The notes under the pieces are model-generated. The model worked only from the letters and a program-made list of their open reading frames with translations. It ran no database searches and was not told where the DNA came from. A stretch of DNA of 64,000 bases from Actinomycetota bacterium (GTDB lineage: Bacteria > Actinomycetota > Thermoleophilia > RBG-16-64-13): NCBI GenBank assembly GCA_018830645.1, contig JAHJSA010000052.1:62001-126000 (forward strand), given 5' to 3'. Of the stretch, positions 56,816-64,000 are shown piece after piece. A program made the translations under genes and the position numbers. Numbering within the stretch: position 1 is the first letter of the stretch; every line of letters begins with the position of its first letter.

Positions 56816-58045
56816 ATGGATTTCAGATACAGCACGGAGCAGGAGCTGTTCAGGCAGGGTGTCCGCGAGTGGGCCACCAAGAACCTCGAGCCTCGGGCAC
56901 GGCAGATCGACAAGGATGAGGACGGCATCCCGGAGGATATCGTCCAAGGCCTTGTGGATCTGGGTGTCTTCGGCGTGACCATCCCCGAGGAACTCGGCGG
57001 CTGCGCCGTCCCCGGTGAAGAACTGATCTACGCGATGATCGCGGTCCACGAGATCGCCCGTGCCGACCTCTCCATGTCGACCCCGGTGTACACGCTGCTC
57101 ACCATCGGCTGGTCGTACATCGTCAACAAGTTCGGCACCCAACAGCTGCGTGAGGAAGTGCTTCCCGCCGCGGCCGCCGGCAAGGCCTTCGTGGGTATCA
57201 ACACCACCGAGCCCGGTGGCGGTTCCGACCTGGCCCGCATCAAGACCACCGGCTTCAAGAGCGACGGCCACTACGTCCTGAACGGCGAGAAGGCGTACGT
57301 CTCCGGCCCGAAGGAATGTATGAAGCTGGGCGCTCCGAGCGGTCACTGCTCGCTCGTGGTCACCGACCCGAGCACCGGCCACAAGGGCCTCACGTTCATC
57401 TACATCCCGGCGCACCTCGACGGCATCAGCTGGACCGTCTACGAGGACATGGGTCGCATGGGTCTCTCCACCGGCGGTTGGTTGTACAAGGACGCCAAAG
57501 TGCCCGAGTACTGCCTGCTCGGTGAAGAGGGCAAGGGCTTCTACCACGTGATGGAGGGCTTCAACGCCGCCCGTGTGCTCGTGGCCGCGGCTTGCCTCGG
57601 CGGTGCCGAGAAGGGTCTCGAGATCAGCGCCGAGTACAGCACGCAGCGCAAGATGTTCGGCCGTCCGCTCATCAAGTACGAGGCGACCTCGTTCGAGATG
57701 GTGAACGACTGGATGCAGCTCGACATGCTCAAGTTGAACCTACTGCGCGGCGCCTGGATGATCGGCTACGAGAGCCAGAACCCCGGCACCTTCAGCCGCA
57801 AGGACATCAACAAGGTCATCGCCACCGTCAAGTGCCTCTCGCCGACGCTCGGCCACGAAGTGGCCCGCCACGGCATGATGTACCACGGTGCCTTCGGCTA
57901 CACGAAGGAGACCCCACTGGAGATGATGCTCCGCGGCATCATGTCGTACGAAGTGGGCGCCGAGGGCGGCCTCAACGTCATGCGTGGCATCATCGCCCGC
58001 GACCTGTGGGGCGAAGCCGCCAACCCGTTCCGCGCGGACGACTGA
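56816..58045 (+). CDS. Acyl-CoA dehydrogenase
   Basis: A 409-residue acyl-CoA dehydrogenase. AFVGINTTEPGGGSDLARIK is the FAD/substrate signature, and Glu379 in SYEVGAEGG lies at the catalytic base position. ATG 56816 was chosen over 56540 because of GGAGGAGTCAGAGG just upstream and conservation from MDFRYSTEQE on. It sits between CoA-transferase and FixC-like genes, so its electrons should pass to the EtfAB/FixCX proteins encoded downstream. Confidence 0.88.
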   Translation: MDFRYSTEQELFRQGVREWATKNLEPRARQIDKDEDGIPEDIVQGLVDLGVFGVTIPEELGGCAVPGEELIYAMIAVHEIARADLSMSTPVYTLLTIGWSYIVNKFGTQQLREEVLPAAAAGKAFVGINTTEPGGGSDLARIKTTGFKSDGHYVLNGEKAYVSGPKECMKLGAPSGHCSLVVTDPSTGHKGLTFIYIPAHLDGISWTVYEDMGRMGLSTGGWLYKDAKVPEYCLLGEEGKGFYHVMEGFNAARVLVAAACLGGAEKGLEISAEYSTQRKMFGRPLIKYEATSFEMVNDWMQLDMLKLNLLRGAWMIGYESQNPGTFSRKDINKVIATVKCLSPTLGHEVARHGMMYHGAFGYTKETPLEMMLRGIMSYEVGAEGGLNVMRGIIARDLWGEAANPFRADD

Positions 58046-58069
58046 TCTAGTCAGGCGTTCGAGTGTGGG

Positions 58070-58094
58070 GGCGCCGCCGCCGGGCGGCGGCGCC
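58070..58094 (+). terminator. GC-only hairpin between acyl-CoA dehydrogenase and fixC
   Basis: GGCGCCGCCGC (58070-58080) pairs with GCGGCGGCGCC (58084-58094) over 11 bp. There is no T-run, so partial termination or an mRNA-processing barrier is more likely than a full stop. Confidence 0.5.
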
Positions 58095-58123
58095 TCCACC
58101 GGTATCCCACGAGGAAAGGTCGC

Positions 58124-59413
58124 ATGGAAAAAGTCGATTGCATCATCGTAGGTGGGGGTCTGGCCGGTCTCTCGGCTGCGTACGGCCTCGCCTCGGAGGG
58201 GCTCGAAGTGATGGTGGTGGAGAGGGGCGACTACTCGGGCGCCAAGAACGTCACGGGCGGCCGGCTCTACCTGAGCCCCATCCGCGACATCTACCCCGAG
58301 CTCTGGGAGTCGGCTCCGTTCGAGCGGCCGGTCACGCGGGAGCTTGTTACCCTCATGGGCGACGGTGCATCCACCACTCTCGAGTTGGCCTCCGACTGCT
58401 TCGCCACCGCTCCGTACCAGTCGTACACCGTGTTGCGGGCTCGCCTCGACCAGTGGCTGGCCGACCAGGTGATGGAGAAGGGCGGCATGGTCATCACCAA
58501 GAACCGGGTGGACGAGATCCTGGTGGAGGGTAGTAAGGTCATCGGCATCCGCGCCGGCGCCGACGACATCGGCGCCGACGTGACCATCATCGCCGAAGGA
58601 GTGCTCGGTCTTCTCTCGTCGAAGGTCGGGCTGCGGGAGGAGCCTTTGGCGCGCGACCACGCCCTGGGCTACAAGGAGATCCTCGAGCTGCCTTCGAGCG
58701 TGATCCAGGATCGCTGGCACCTGAACGAGGGAGAGGGCGCCGCACACCTGTTCATGGGCGAGGTCACCAAGGGGATGATGGGCGGCGGCTTCCTCTACAC
58801 CAACAAGGATTCGATCTCGCTGGGCATCGTGGTGGGCATGTCGGCGATGAGGGAGCGGAAAGAGAAGATCGAGTCGCACACGCTGCTCGACGCGTTCAAG
58901 GAACTGCCCCAGATCAGGCCGCTGGTCGAGGGCGGCACTCTGGTGGAGTACTCAGCGCACGCCATCCCCGAGGGCGGCATCGCCAAGGTGCCAAAGCTGT
59001 TCGGCGACGGGTACCTGATGGTGGGCGACGCGGCGGGCCTCGCTCTGAACGCCCTACTGACCGTGCGCGGCATGGACTTCGCCATCGCCTCGGGCTTCTA
59101 CGCGGCCCGCGCCGTCGCCGACGCCAAGAGCCGAGGCGATTGCTCGGCCGCCGGCCTGGCGCAGTACGAGCAGTCGCTGCGCAGCAGCTTCGTGCTCAAG
59201 GACCTCGAGACCGCGAAGGACATCCCTCACATCATGGAGAACCCACGTCTCTTCACCCACTATCCCCAGGCGGTCTCCGGACTCCTGGAGAAGTTGTACA
59301 CCATCGGCCCGCACCCCTCGCAGAAGCTCTCCAGCACGGTGATCGGTGGAGTCCGCAAGGACTTCATGAACGCCCGCACGCTGAAAGAGCTGTACGCGAT
59401 GCGGAAGATCTGA
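58124..59413 (+). CDS. fixC: FixC-like electron-transfer flavoprotein:quinone oxidoreductase
   Basis: A 429-residue flavoprotein. IIVGGGLAGLSAAYGLASEG is the FAD loop, and GGRLYLSPIRDIYPELWE and GDAAGLALNALLTVRGMDFAI match FixC. It accepts electrons from EtfAB and passes them to FixX/quinone. ATG 58124 follows GAGGAAAGG. Followed after 10 bases by fixX. Confidence 0.86.
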   Translation: MEKVDCIIVGGGLAGLSAAYGLASEGLEVMVVERGDYSGAKNVTGGRLYLSPIRDIYPELWESAPFERPVTRELVTLMGDGASTTLELASDCFATAPYQSYTVLRARLDQWLADQVMEKGGMVITKNRVDEILVEGSKVIGIRAGADDIGADVTIIAEGVLGLLSSKVGLREEPLARDHALGYKEILELPSSVIQDRWHLNEGEGAAHLFMGEVTKGMMGGGFLYTNKDSISLGIVVGMSAMRERKEKIESHTLLDAFKELPQIRPLVEGGTLVEYSAHAIPEGGIAKVPKLFGDGYLMVGDAAGLALNALLTVRGMDFAIASGFYAARAVADAKSRGDCSAAGLAQYEQSLRSSFVLKDLETAKDIPHIMENPRLFTHYPQAVSGLLEKLYTIGPHPSQKLSSTVIGGVRKDFMNARTLKELYAMRKI

Positions 59414-59423
59414 AAGGGGCGCG

Positions 59424-59699
59424 ATGAACATCGAAGCGAAACTCGGGCTCGACGTCTTCAAGATCGACAAGGAGCGTCACATCACCATCGATGTCGAGGT
59501 GTGCAACAGGGTCTGTACCGACAAGGCCTGCCTCTACGTCTGCCCGGCGCACCTGTACGAGATCGACGACCAAGGTAACAACACGGTGAACTTCGAAGGC
59601 TGTCTGGAGTGCGGCACCTGTCTGATCTCCTGCGATCATCGAGCCCTCGAATGGCACTACCCGCGGGGCGAGTATGGGGTGCAGTACCGCATGGGGTAG
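59424..59699 (+). CDS. fixX: FixX-like ferredoxin
   Basis: A 91-residue ferredoxin-like protein. CLYVCPAHLYEIDDQGN and EGCLECGTCLISC carry the Fe-S ligands. FixX works with FixC as the quinone-facing Fe-S subunit. Confidence 0.85.
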   Translation: MNIEAKLGLDVFKIDKERHITIDVEVCNRVCTDKACLYVCPAHLYEIDDQGNNTVNFEGCLECGTCLISCDHRALEWHYPRGEYGVQYRMG

Positions 59700-59760
59700 A
59701 CATCCCACGGGGAGGCGCCGCACGGCAGGTGCTCTATCTACGAGAGAAGGGTGAGGAACG

Positions 59761-60543
59761 TTGGACATCGTCGTTAGCGTGAAGACCAACCTGGATCTGC
59801 AGATGATCCGGATCAAGAACCGGGAGCCGGTCCTCGAGGCCATCCCGTACAAGACGGGCGATCTGGATAAGAACGCGGTCGAGGCCGCGCTCCAGCTGCG
59901 CGATGCCGTGGGCGACAGCAAGGTGATCGCGCTGACCGTCGCCGAGAGCAACCGCAAAGTGCGCGAAACGATCAAAGAGGTGCTCGCCATGGGCGCCGAC
60001 GAGGCCGTGCTGATCGTGGACCCGGCGTTGGAGTCCACGGATCAAGCGGGGGTAGCCCGCACTCTGGCCGCTGCCCTCCAGAAGATAGGCAGCTACGACC
60101 TCGTGCTCTTCGGTGAAGGGTCGAGCGACGACTACTCGGGGCAGGTGGGCCCCAGGGTGGCCGAGCTTCTCGGGGTGCCGCAGATCGGCTACGCCCGGAA
60201 GATCACGGCCGGCGGCGCCGGAGTGCTGGTCGAGCGGAGCATGGACGAGTTCATCGAGACCCTCGAGGCTCCGTTGCCCGCCGTGCTCACCGTGGTGAGC
60301 GAGATCAACGAGCCGCGCATCCCGTCGCTCATGAACATCATGAAGGCCGGCAAGAAGCCCACCGAGGAGTGGAGCCTCGCCGACCTCGGCCTCGACCCGG
60401 CAGCGGTGGCATCGTCGTGCGAGACGCTGTCGAATCTCGCCGAGGAGCAGGATCGCAAGCACGTCATGCTGGAAGGCGGCGCGGTGGACCAGGCTGCTGG
60501 GCTCGTGAACGCCTTGCTCAAAGAAGGGATCCTGGGGAGATAA
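59761..60543 (+). CDS. etfB: Electron-transfer flavoprotein beta subunit
   Basis: A 260-residue EtfB/FixA-family protein. DLDKNAVEAALQLRD and MGADEAVLIVDPALE are typical. Together with FixC/FixX it could be a bifurcating (Bf-ETF) type, oxidising NADH to reduce ferredoxin and quinone. TTG 59761 follows GAGAAGGGTGAGG. It abuts etfA with a 2-base gap. Confidence 0.86.
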   Translation: MDIVVSVKTNLDLQMIRIKNREPVLEAIPYKTGDLDKNAVEAALQLRDAVGDSKVIALTVAESNRKVRETIKEVLAMGADEAVLIVDPALESTDQAGVARTLAAALQKIGSYDLVLFGEGSSDDYSGQVGPRVAELLGVPQIGYARKITAGGAGVLVERSMDEFIETLEAPLPAVLTVVSEINEPRIPSLMNIMKAGKKPTEEWSLADLGLDPAAVASSCETLSNLAEEQDRKHVMLEGGAVDQAAGLVNALLKEGILGR

Positions 60544-60545
60544 CC

Positions 60546-61496
60546 ATGGCCGATATCCTTGTATATTCAGAAAAGCAGGCCGCGGCCCTGGAACTCGTCT
60601 TCAAGGGCAAGGAGCTGGGCACAGCGCTGGGAATGGGTCTGAGCGCCGCCGCCTTCGGCCCCGCCGTCGCCGATTCGGCGGGCGCCTTCGGTGCCCACGG
60701 TGCCGACCGCCTGTTCGTGAGCGAAGACCCCGCCCTCGAGGGCCTGAGCGTCGATGTGGTGGCCGAAGCTTTGGCCCAGGTTGCCCGCGAAGCCGGAGCC
60801 ACGATGGTACTGATCGCCTCGACGCGCCGCGGCAAGGAGCTGGCGCCGCGGCTCGCCCAGAAGCTCGGCGCGGGCTGCGTCACCGATGTGAGCTCCCTGG
60901 TGCTCACCGATGGTTCGCTGGTGGCGAGCCGGTACGCGTTTGGAGGCAACACGGTCGCCCGCGAGAATCTCACCACCGAGCTCAAGGTGTTCGCGGTCAT
61001 GCCGAAGACGTTCGAGATCGATGGGCCGGTGGCAGGAGCCGGCGCGGTCGTGCAGGCCGCTCTCACACTGCAGCCCTCCGCCGCCAAGATGGTCTCGCGT
61101 CGGCCCAAAGAGGGCGACGCCGTCAACCTCGATGCGGCCGAGCGCATCCTCGGCGTGGGCCGGGGGTTCGCGAAGCGCGACGACGTGGGTCTGGGCGAGG
61201 AGTTGGCAGCGGTATTAGGCGCCGAGTTGGCCTGCACCAAAGGCCTCTCCGACTTCGGGTGGCTGCCCGAGGATCGCGTCATCGGTCTCTCCGGAGCCAA
61301 GACGAAGCCCGACTTCTACCTCGCGGTGGGAGTATCCGGACAGATCCAGCACACGGTGGGCATCAGCTCGGCCAAGCTGATCGCCGCGATCAACACCGAC
61401 AAAGACGCTCCGATCTTCCAACTGGCCGACTACGGCATAGTGGGAGATCTGTACGAGGTCCTGCCTGCTCTGGTGGAGAAGCTGAAGGCCCTCTAG
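60546..61496 (+). CDS. etfA: Electron-transfer flavoprotein alpha subunit
   Basis: A 316-residue EtfA. The FAD-binding region GLSDFGWLPEDRVIGLSGAKTKPDFYLAVGVSG-type segment and SGQIQHTVGISSAKLIAAIN are diagnostic. It completes the caiB-caiA-fixC-fixX-etfB-etfA unit. The C-terminal AINTDKDAPIFQLADYGIVGDL is well kept. Ends with a strong hairpin after 121 bases. Confidence 0.88.
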   Translation: MADILVYSEKQAAALELVFKGKELGTALGMGLSAAAFGPAVADSAGAFGAHGADRLFVSEDPALEGLSVDVVAEALAQVAREAGATMVLIASTRRGKELAPRLAQKLGAGCVTDVSSLVLTDGSLVASRYAFGGNTVARENLTTELKVFAVMPKTFEIDGPVAGAGAVVQAALTLQPSAAKMVSRRPKEGDAVNLDAAERILGVGRGFAKRDDVGLGEELAAVLGAELACTKGLSDFGWLPEDRVIGLSGAKTKPDFYLAVGVSGQIQHTVGISSAKLIAAINTDKDAPIFQLADYGIVGDLYEVLPALVEKLKAL

Positions 61497-61617
61497 CTGT
61501 GGTCTTCGGCACGCTCCAGCGTGGCCGGCACCGCTCCGCCGCCCGCGTCCTTCGGACGCGCGTGCGGCGTGGCGTGACGCTCCCTCGGTGGTGAGAGACG
61601 GCGCCGCCGAGGGTTCC

Positions 61618-61646
61618 GGCCGGGGCCGCCGCTGGCGGCCCCGGCC
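61618..61646 (+). terminator. 13-bp GC hairpin after etfA
   Basis: GGCCGGGGCCGCC (61618-61630) pairs perfectly with GGCGGCCCCGGCC (61634-61646) around GCT. Likely terminator of the caiBA-fixCX-etfBA unit. The 61497-61804 gap otherwise holds an 18-bp repeat and no supported gene. Confidence 0.65.
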
Positions 61647-61731
61647 CCCGCTCTTCAGTACTGAGACTCGATCCCCGTTCCTGTGCGCTGAGATCCTGCG
61701 GGCGCGGCTCGCCCCCATGTGCGGCGTGTTC

Positions 61732-61785
61732 GTCGCCGAGGAGGCGCCGGTCGCCGAGGAGGCGCCGGTCGCCGAGGACGCGCCG
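61732..61785 (+). repeat. 18-bp repeat x3
   Basis: GTCGCCGAGGAGGCGCCG at 61732-61749 and 61750-61767, and a one-base variant at 61768-61785. It lies between etfA and the convergent hydrogenase-protease gene and is best read as a slippage array. Confidence 0.9.
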
Positions 61786-61804
61786 GTCGCCGCCGCGCGG
61801 CGCC

Positions 61805-62317
61805 CTACTCGCCGATCGCGTCCGGCTGCTCCAGCCGCACCGGCCGCACTTCGTAGCGGGCGAGCTCCTCGAACACCAACTCCTCGATGTCGGGCAGGCG
61901 CGCGCTTATGGTCTGGGTGAGACCCACGTGCGGGGTCGCCATGTCTTCCGGTTCCACGCCGATGATCACGATGTCCGGTGCTGGGCCGAGAAGGCGCGTC
62001 ATGTTCCACGCGTCGATGAACGACACCTGGTGTATCGACGTGCGGTAGCGCACCTCGGTGGGCACGTCGTCGGGGTGGAACCGGTAGAGGGCTCCCGGCT
62101 CGGCGCCGCCAAGAACCGTGTCGACCACGATGATGTGGCCGGCGGACTGGAATACGTTGATCAACTCGAGGCCGGCGGTGGCGCCGTCGACGAGTTCCAC
62201 GCGCTCGGGGAACTCCCAGCGTTCGAGCAGGTAGGCTATCGTGTGGGGGCCGACCCCCTCATCGGTGAGTAGCAGGTTGCCCACACCCAGCACGATGATC
62301 CTGTCCTGCGAATCCAT
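61805..62317 (-). CDS. Hydrogenase maturation protease (HyaD/HybD family)
   Basis: A 170-residue peptidase M52. VLGVGNLLLTDEGVG holds the first nickel-sensing acid, D-V-V-D-T (VVDTVLGG) the second, and H-Q-V-S (SIHQVSFID) the histidine. It clips the C-terminal peptide of a [NiFe]-hydrogenase large subunit after nickel insertion. The gene is 3 bases downstream of tatC on the same strand. No hydrogenase structural gene is in the window. Confidence 0.88.
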   Translation of the reverse strand: MDSQDRIIVLGVGNLLLTDEGVGPHTIAYLLERWEFPERVELVDGATAGLELINVFQSAGHIIVVDTVLGGAEPGALYRFHPDDVPTEVRYRTSIHQVSFIDAWNMTRLLGPAPDIVIIGVEPEDMATPHVGLTQTISARLPDIEELVFEELARYEVRPVRLEQPDAIGE

Positions 62318-62320
62318 GCG

Positions 62321-63091
62321 CTACGCGTCCTTTGCCGCTTGCTTCGCCCGCTTCTTGGCTCTTCGACGCGAGGCGTACTGCGATAGCAGGATGCCCAGCT
62401 CGTAGAGCCCGATGAGGGGCCCCATCATCAACAGCATGCTGAGCGGATCCCCGCCCGGTGTGAGCACCATGGCGGCTACCGCGATACCGATGACCGCGTA
62501 CTTCCGCACGCGTCGCAGAGAGACGTGGTCCACGAGTTCGGCGGCGGTCAGCATGAGCATGATGGCAGGCACCTCGAACACAACTCCGAACGCGAGCAAG
62601 AACAGGGTGACGAAACTGATGTAGTCGGCGGCCCTCAACTGCTGCACGAAGATGTCGCCGCCGTAGCCCACCAGGAAGCTGAGTCCGATCGGTAGCACCA
62701 GGAAGTATGCGAAGACGATGCCGGTCAGGAAGAGAACGGTGGTGAAAAGGACGTAGGGCAGCACGCTCCTCTTCTCGCTCTCGTACAGAGCAGGCATGAT
62801 GAAGGCCCAGAGCTGCCAGAGGACGATGGGCAGCGCAAGGACCAAGCCGGCGTAGATCGAGACCCGGAGGACGGTCATGAAGGGCTCGGTGGGGCTGAAT
62901 GTGGTCAGGTCGGCGTTGACGCCGTCCATGTTCAGCAGCGGTCGCTTCAGCACCGCGAAGACCCAGTCTTTGGCGATGAAGGCCACCACCATCCCCACCA
63001 CGATGGACGAGATGGCGATGACGAGCCGCTTGCGCAGCTCGCCCAGGTGGTCTACCACGTTCATGCGTTCCTGATCACCGATGGTCGTCAA
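62321..63091 (-). CDS. tatC: Sec-independent protein translocase TatC
   Basis: A 256-residue TatC with six transmembrane segments. VDHLGELRKRLVIAI is the conserved N-terminus that binds the twin-arginine signal, and FSPTEPFMTVLRVSIYAG and FEVPAIMLML are family motifs. With TatA/B it exports folded, cofactor-bearing proteins. Coupled to the hydrogenase protease gene (3-base gap). TatA is not in the window. The 63092-63317 gap upstream carries no gene I recognise. Confidence 0.9.
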   Translation of the reverse strand: MTTIGDQERMNVVDHLGELRKRLVIAISSIVVGMVVAFIAKDWVFAVLKRPLLNMDGVNADLTTFSPTEPFMTVLRVSIYAGLVLALPIVLWQLWAFIMPALYESEKRSVLPYVLFTTVLFLTGIVFAYFLVLPIGLSFLVGYGGDIFVQQLRAADYISFVTLFLLAFGVVFEVPAIMLMLTAAELVDHVSLRRVRKYAVIGIAVAAMVLTPGGDPLSMLLMMGPLIGLYELGILLSQYASRRRAKKRAKQAAKDA

Positions 63092-63317
63092 ACGAGGTCC
63101 TCTTCGGTAGAGATGGTGGACTCGGTCGCACGGCGCAGTCGAGGTTGTCCAGCTGCGTGGCCAGCCTGCTGCGGAGCGCGGTCGCTAGTATAGCAACGGG
63201 GGTCGAATGCTGGCGCCCCTGAGCGGGCGCGGCGGGCGTGGGGGTGACCGGACGTCTTCCCGGTCAACGTGTTGCAGTCGAGCAGCACTGCGAAGCGGCG
63301 TGTGCTCGAACTGCTGG

Positions 63318-63485
63318 TTATCCGCCCACCACGTCATCCGGGGGCTCGACGAGCTGCGCGCCATGCCACACCGCAACGATCCATACAGCGTCGACCTTCG
63401 CTTGGTAGAAGAACCGATACGGCCCCACGATGACCTCGCGGAAAGGGAGGGCGGGATACTCAGGCAAGGTTGCCCAGAAGCTCAT
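63318..63485 (-). pseudogene. RelE/ParE-type toxin, N-terminal half missing
   Basis: The frame encodes only the C-terminal half of a ParE-like fold: EYPALPFREVIVGPYRFFYQ followed by WIVAVWHGAQL. Complete toxins are about 90-100 residues; here, from ATG 63485, only 55 residues are available and the first half overlaps the antitoxin in another frame. Either a deletion fused the antitoxin end to the toxin core, or translation starts without the N-terminal helices. I favour an inactive remnant. Confidence 0.6.
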
Positions 63486-63738
63486 CCGCGTCGGCGAACA
63501 CCGCGTCCATGTCGCGACCGACGCCGGCCTCGATCTCCACGGTGCCGCGGGCGAGGAGCTGCAGAATCTGGAGCGCGTTCTGCGTGCGCTCATAGGTCTT
63601 CGTGTCCACCATGACCGCGGTCGGTCGGCCGCGTTGCGTGATGAATACCGGCTCGTGTGAGAGTGCCGCCCGCTTGATGACGCCCGCTGCGTCCTGACGT
63701 AAGTCCGAGATGGGGATGATGGTGGGGAGTGCGCTCAT
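63460..63738 (-). CDS. Phd/YefM-family antitoxin
   Basis: A 92-residue antitoxin. TIIPISDLRQDAAGVIKRA and PVFITQRGRPTAVMVDTKTY match the Phd/YefM DNA-binding domain. It normally binds and silences a RelE/ParE toxin and represses its own operon. ATG 63738 is behind a perfect AGGAGGT. The C-terminal end overlaps the truncated toxin frame by 26 bases. Confidence 0.85.
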   Translation of the reverse strand: MSALPTIIPISDLRQDAAGVIKRAALSHEPVFITQRGRPTAVMVDTKTYERTQNALQILQLLARGTVEIEAGVGRDMDAVFADADELLGNLA

Positions 63739-63759
63739 GTGTGGTACCTCCTAGAGTAC

Positions 63760-63789
63760 AGTCTACGATACCGCCCAAGGGGGATTCAA
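63760..63789 (-). promoter_or_regulatory. Promoter of the antitoxin gene
   Basis: On the minus strand TTGAAT (plus 63784-63789), 18 bases, then TAGACT (plus 63760-63765), about 22 bases before the ATG. The Phd-type protein probably represses at this site. Confidence 0.5.
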
Positions 63790-63821
63790 GGTGTGGATAC
63801 GATCCTGCGGTTAGCGTGTTG

Positions 63822-64000
63822 TTAGACAGCTTCGTCACTCCTCGCGGCTGGTCTGCCTTCGATCTCGAGCAGAACGGTCTCCAAATGGGCGAGCGCATGC
63901 GTAAGCGCGTTTATGGCCAGGACGCCTCCGAGAAGCCAGTCGCTCTCGGCGAACACGATAGTCCAGGGTCTCCCCTCTGGAAACTTTTCCGCAAAGGCGA
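63822..64000 (-). CDS. 3' end of an unidentified gene (partial at window edge)
   Basis: On the minus strand the frame is open from the window edge for 58 codons, to a TAA at 63822-63824. It reads AEKFPEGRPWTIVFAESDWL then LGGVLAINALTHALAHLETV and LLEIEGRPAARSDEAV. The helical C-terminal part is amphipathic. I do not recognise the family. It was not seen as a complete ORF because its start is outside the window. Confidence 0.5.
   Translation of the reverse strand, partial: AFAEKFPEGRPWTIVFAESDWLLGGVLAINALTHALAHLETVLLEIEGRPAARSDEAV

Noticed and set aside
61588-61920. Plus-strand ORF over the 18-bp repeat
   Set aside because: It consists of repeat translation (AEEAPV units) and antisense of the hydrogenase protease; no RBS or homologue is recognisable.

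Overview
The window is about 64 kb of high-GC, gene-dense bacterial DNA with many GTG/TTG starts and overlapping operons. An Eis-type acetyltransferase, FCD-type GntR regulation, TatC and apparent leaderless or extended -10 promoters suggest an actinobacterial host, but the lineage cannot be fixed from the window. The striking content is archaeal-type C1 chemistry in a bacterium. No rRNA, tRNA, CRISPR array or insertion sequence was seen.

Layout. 1-0.55 kb: partial gene and an MNT-type nucleotidyltransferase. 0.57-3.0 kb: two genes of families I know mainly from methanogens (DUF2180 and DUF2193), each preceded by a copy of the same structured leader RNA ending in an intrinsic terminator. This is the best candidate for an undescribed regulatory system. 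3.1-3.9 kb: aquaporin-family channel. 4.0-24.5 kb: tetrahydromethanopterin (H4MPT)/methanofuran C1 island. It holds a dihydromethanopterin-reductase-like flavoprotein, beta-RFAP synthase, DUF447, MtdB, FwdD, FwdB, FwdA, MptA, a pterin-binding DHPS-like protein, DUF1464, Ftr, FwdC, Mch, three ATP-grasp ligases, a CitG-like protein, a HisA-like protein, the H4MPT-linked hydantoinase/kinase-fold protein, an MfnE-like kinase and MfnB. FwdD is present and the Fe-S and Mo/W-ligand cysteines of FwdB are intact, so this looks like a redox formylmethanofuran dehydrogenase rather than the hydrolytic Fhc complex of aerobic methylotrophs. 25.9-33.1 kb: hdrCBA-flxDCBA, a predicted NADH-linked electron-bifurcating heterodisulfide-reductase-type complex.

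33.2-39.7 kb, mostly minus strand: broken vapC, Eis-like acetyltransferase, two-subunit Na+/solute symporter, CoxE-like VWA protein and MoxR ATPase. 39.8-49.7 kb: a strong promoter with a perfect inverted-repeat operator, then a ThDP enzyme, an FAD oxidoreductase, a NitT/TauT-type ABC importer, a DUF2619 membrane protein, a TrmB regulator and a 2-oxoacid:ferredoxin oxidoreductase. 49.9-55.2 kb: pyruvoyl arginine decarboxylase, a DedA-PAP2-methyltransferase fusion, a small charged protein, a GntR-FCD-HAD fusion with a FadR-type operator, and DUF3870. 55.5-61.5 kb: a CaiB-CaiA-FixC-FixX-EtfB-EtfA cluster. 61.8-64 kb, minus strand: hydrogenase maturation protease and TatC, an antitoxin with a truncated toxin, and a partial gene.

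How it fits together (inference): MtdB, Mch, Ftr and Fwd would interconvert methylene-H4MPT and CO2. Fwd and the 2-oxoacid oxidoreductase need low-potential carriers, which Hdr-Flx and a bifurcating Etf/Fix complex could balance with NADH. The genome also shows many perfect short tandem duplications inside genes and at gene junctions.
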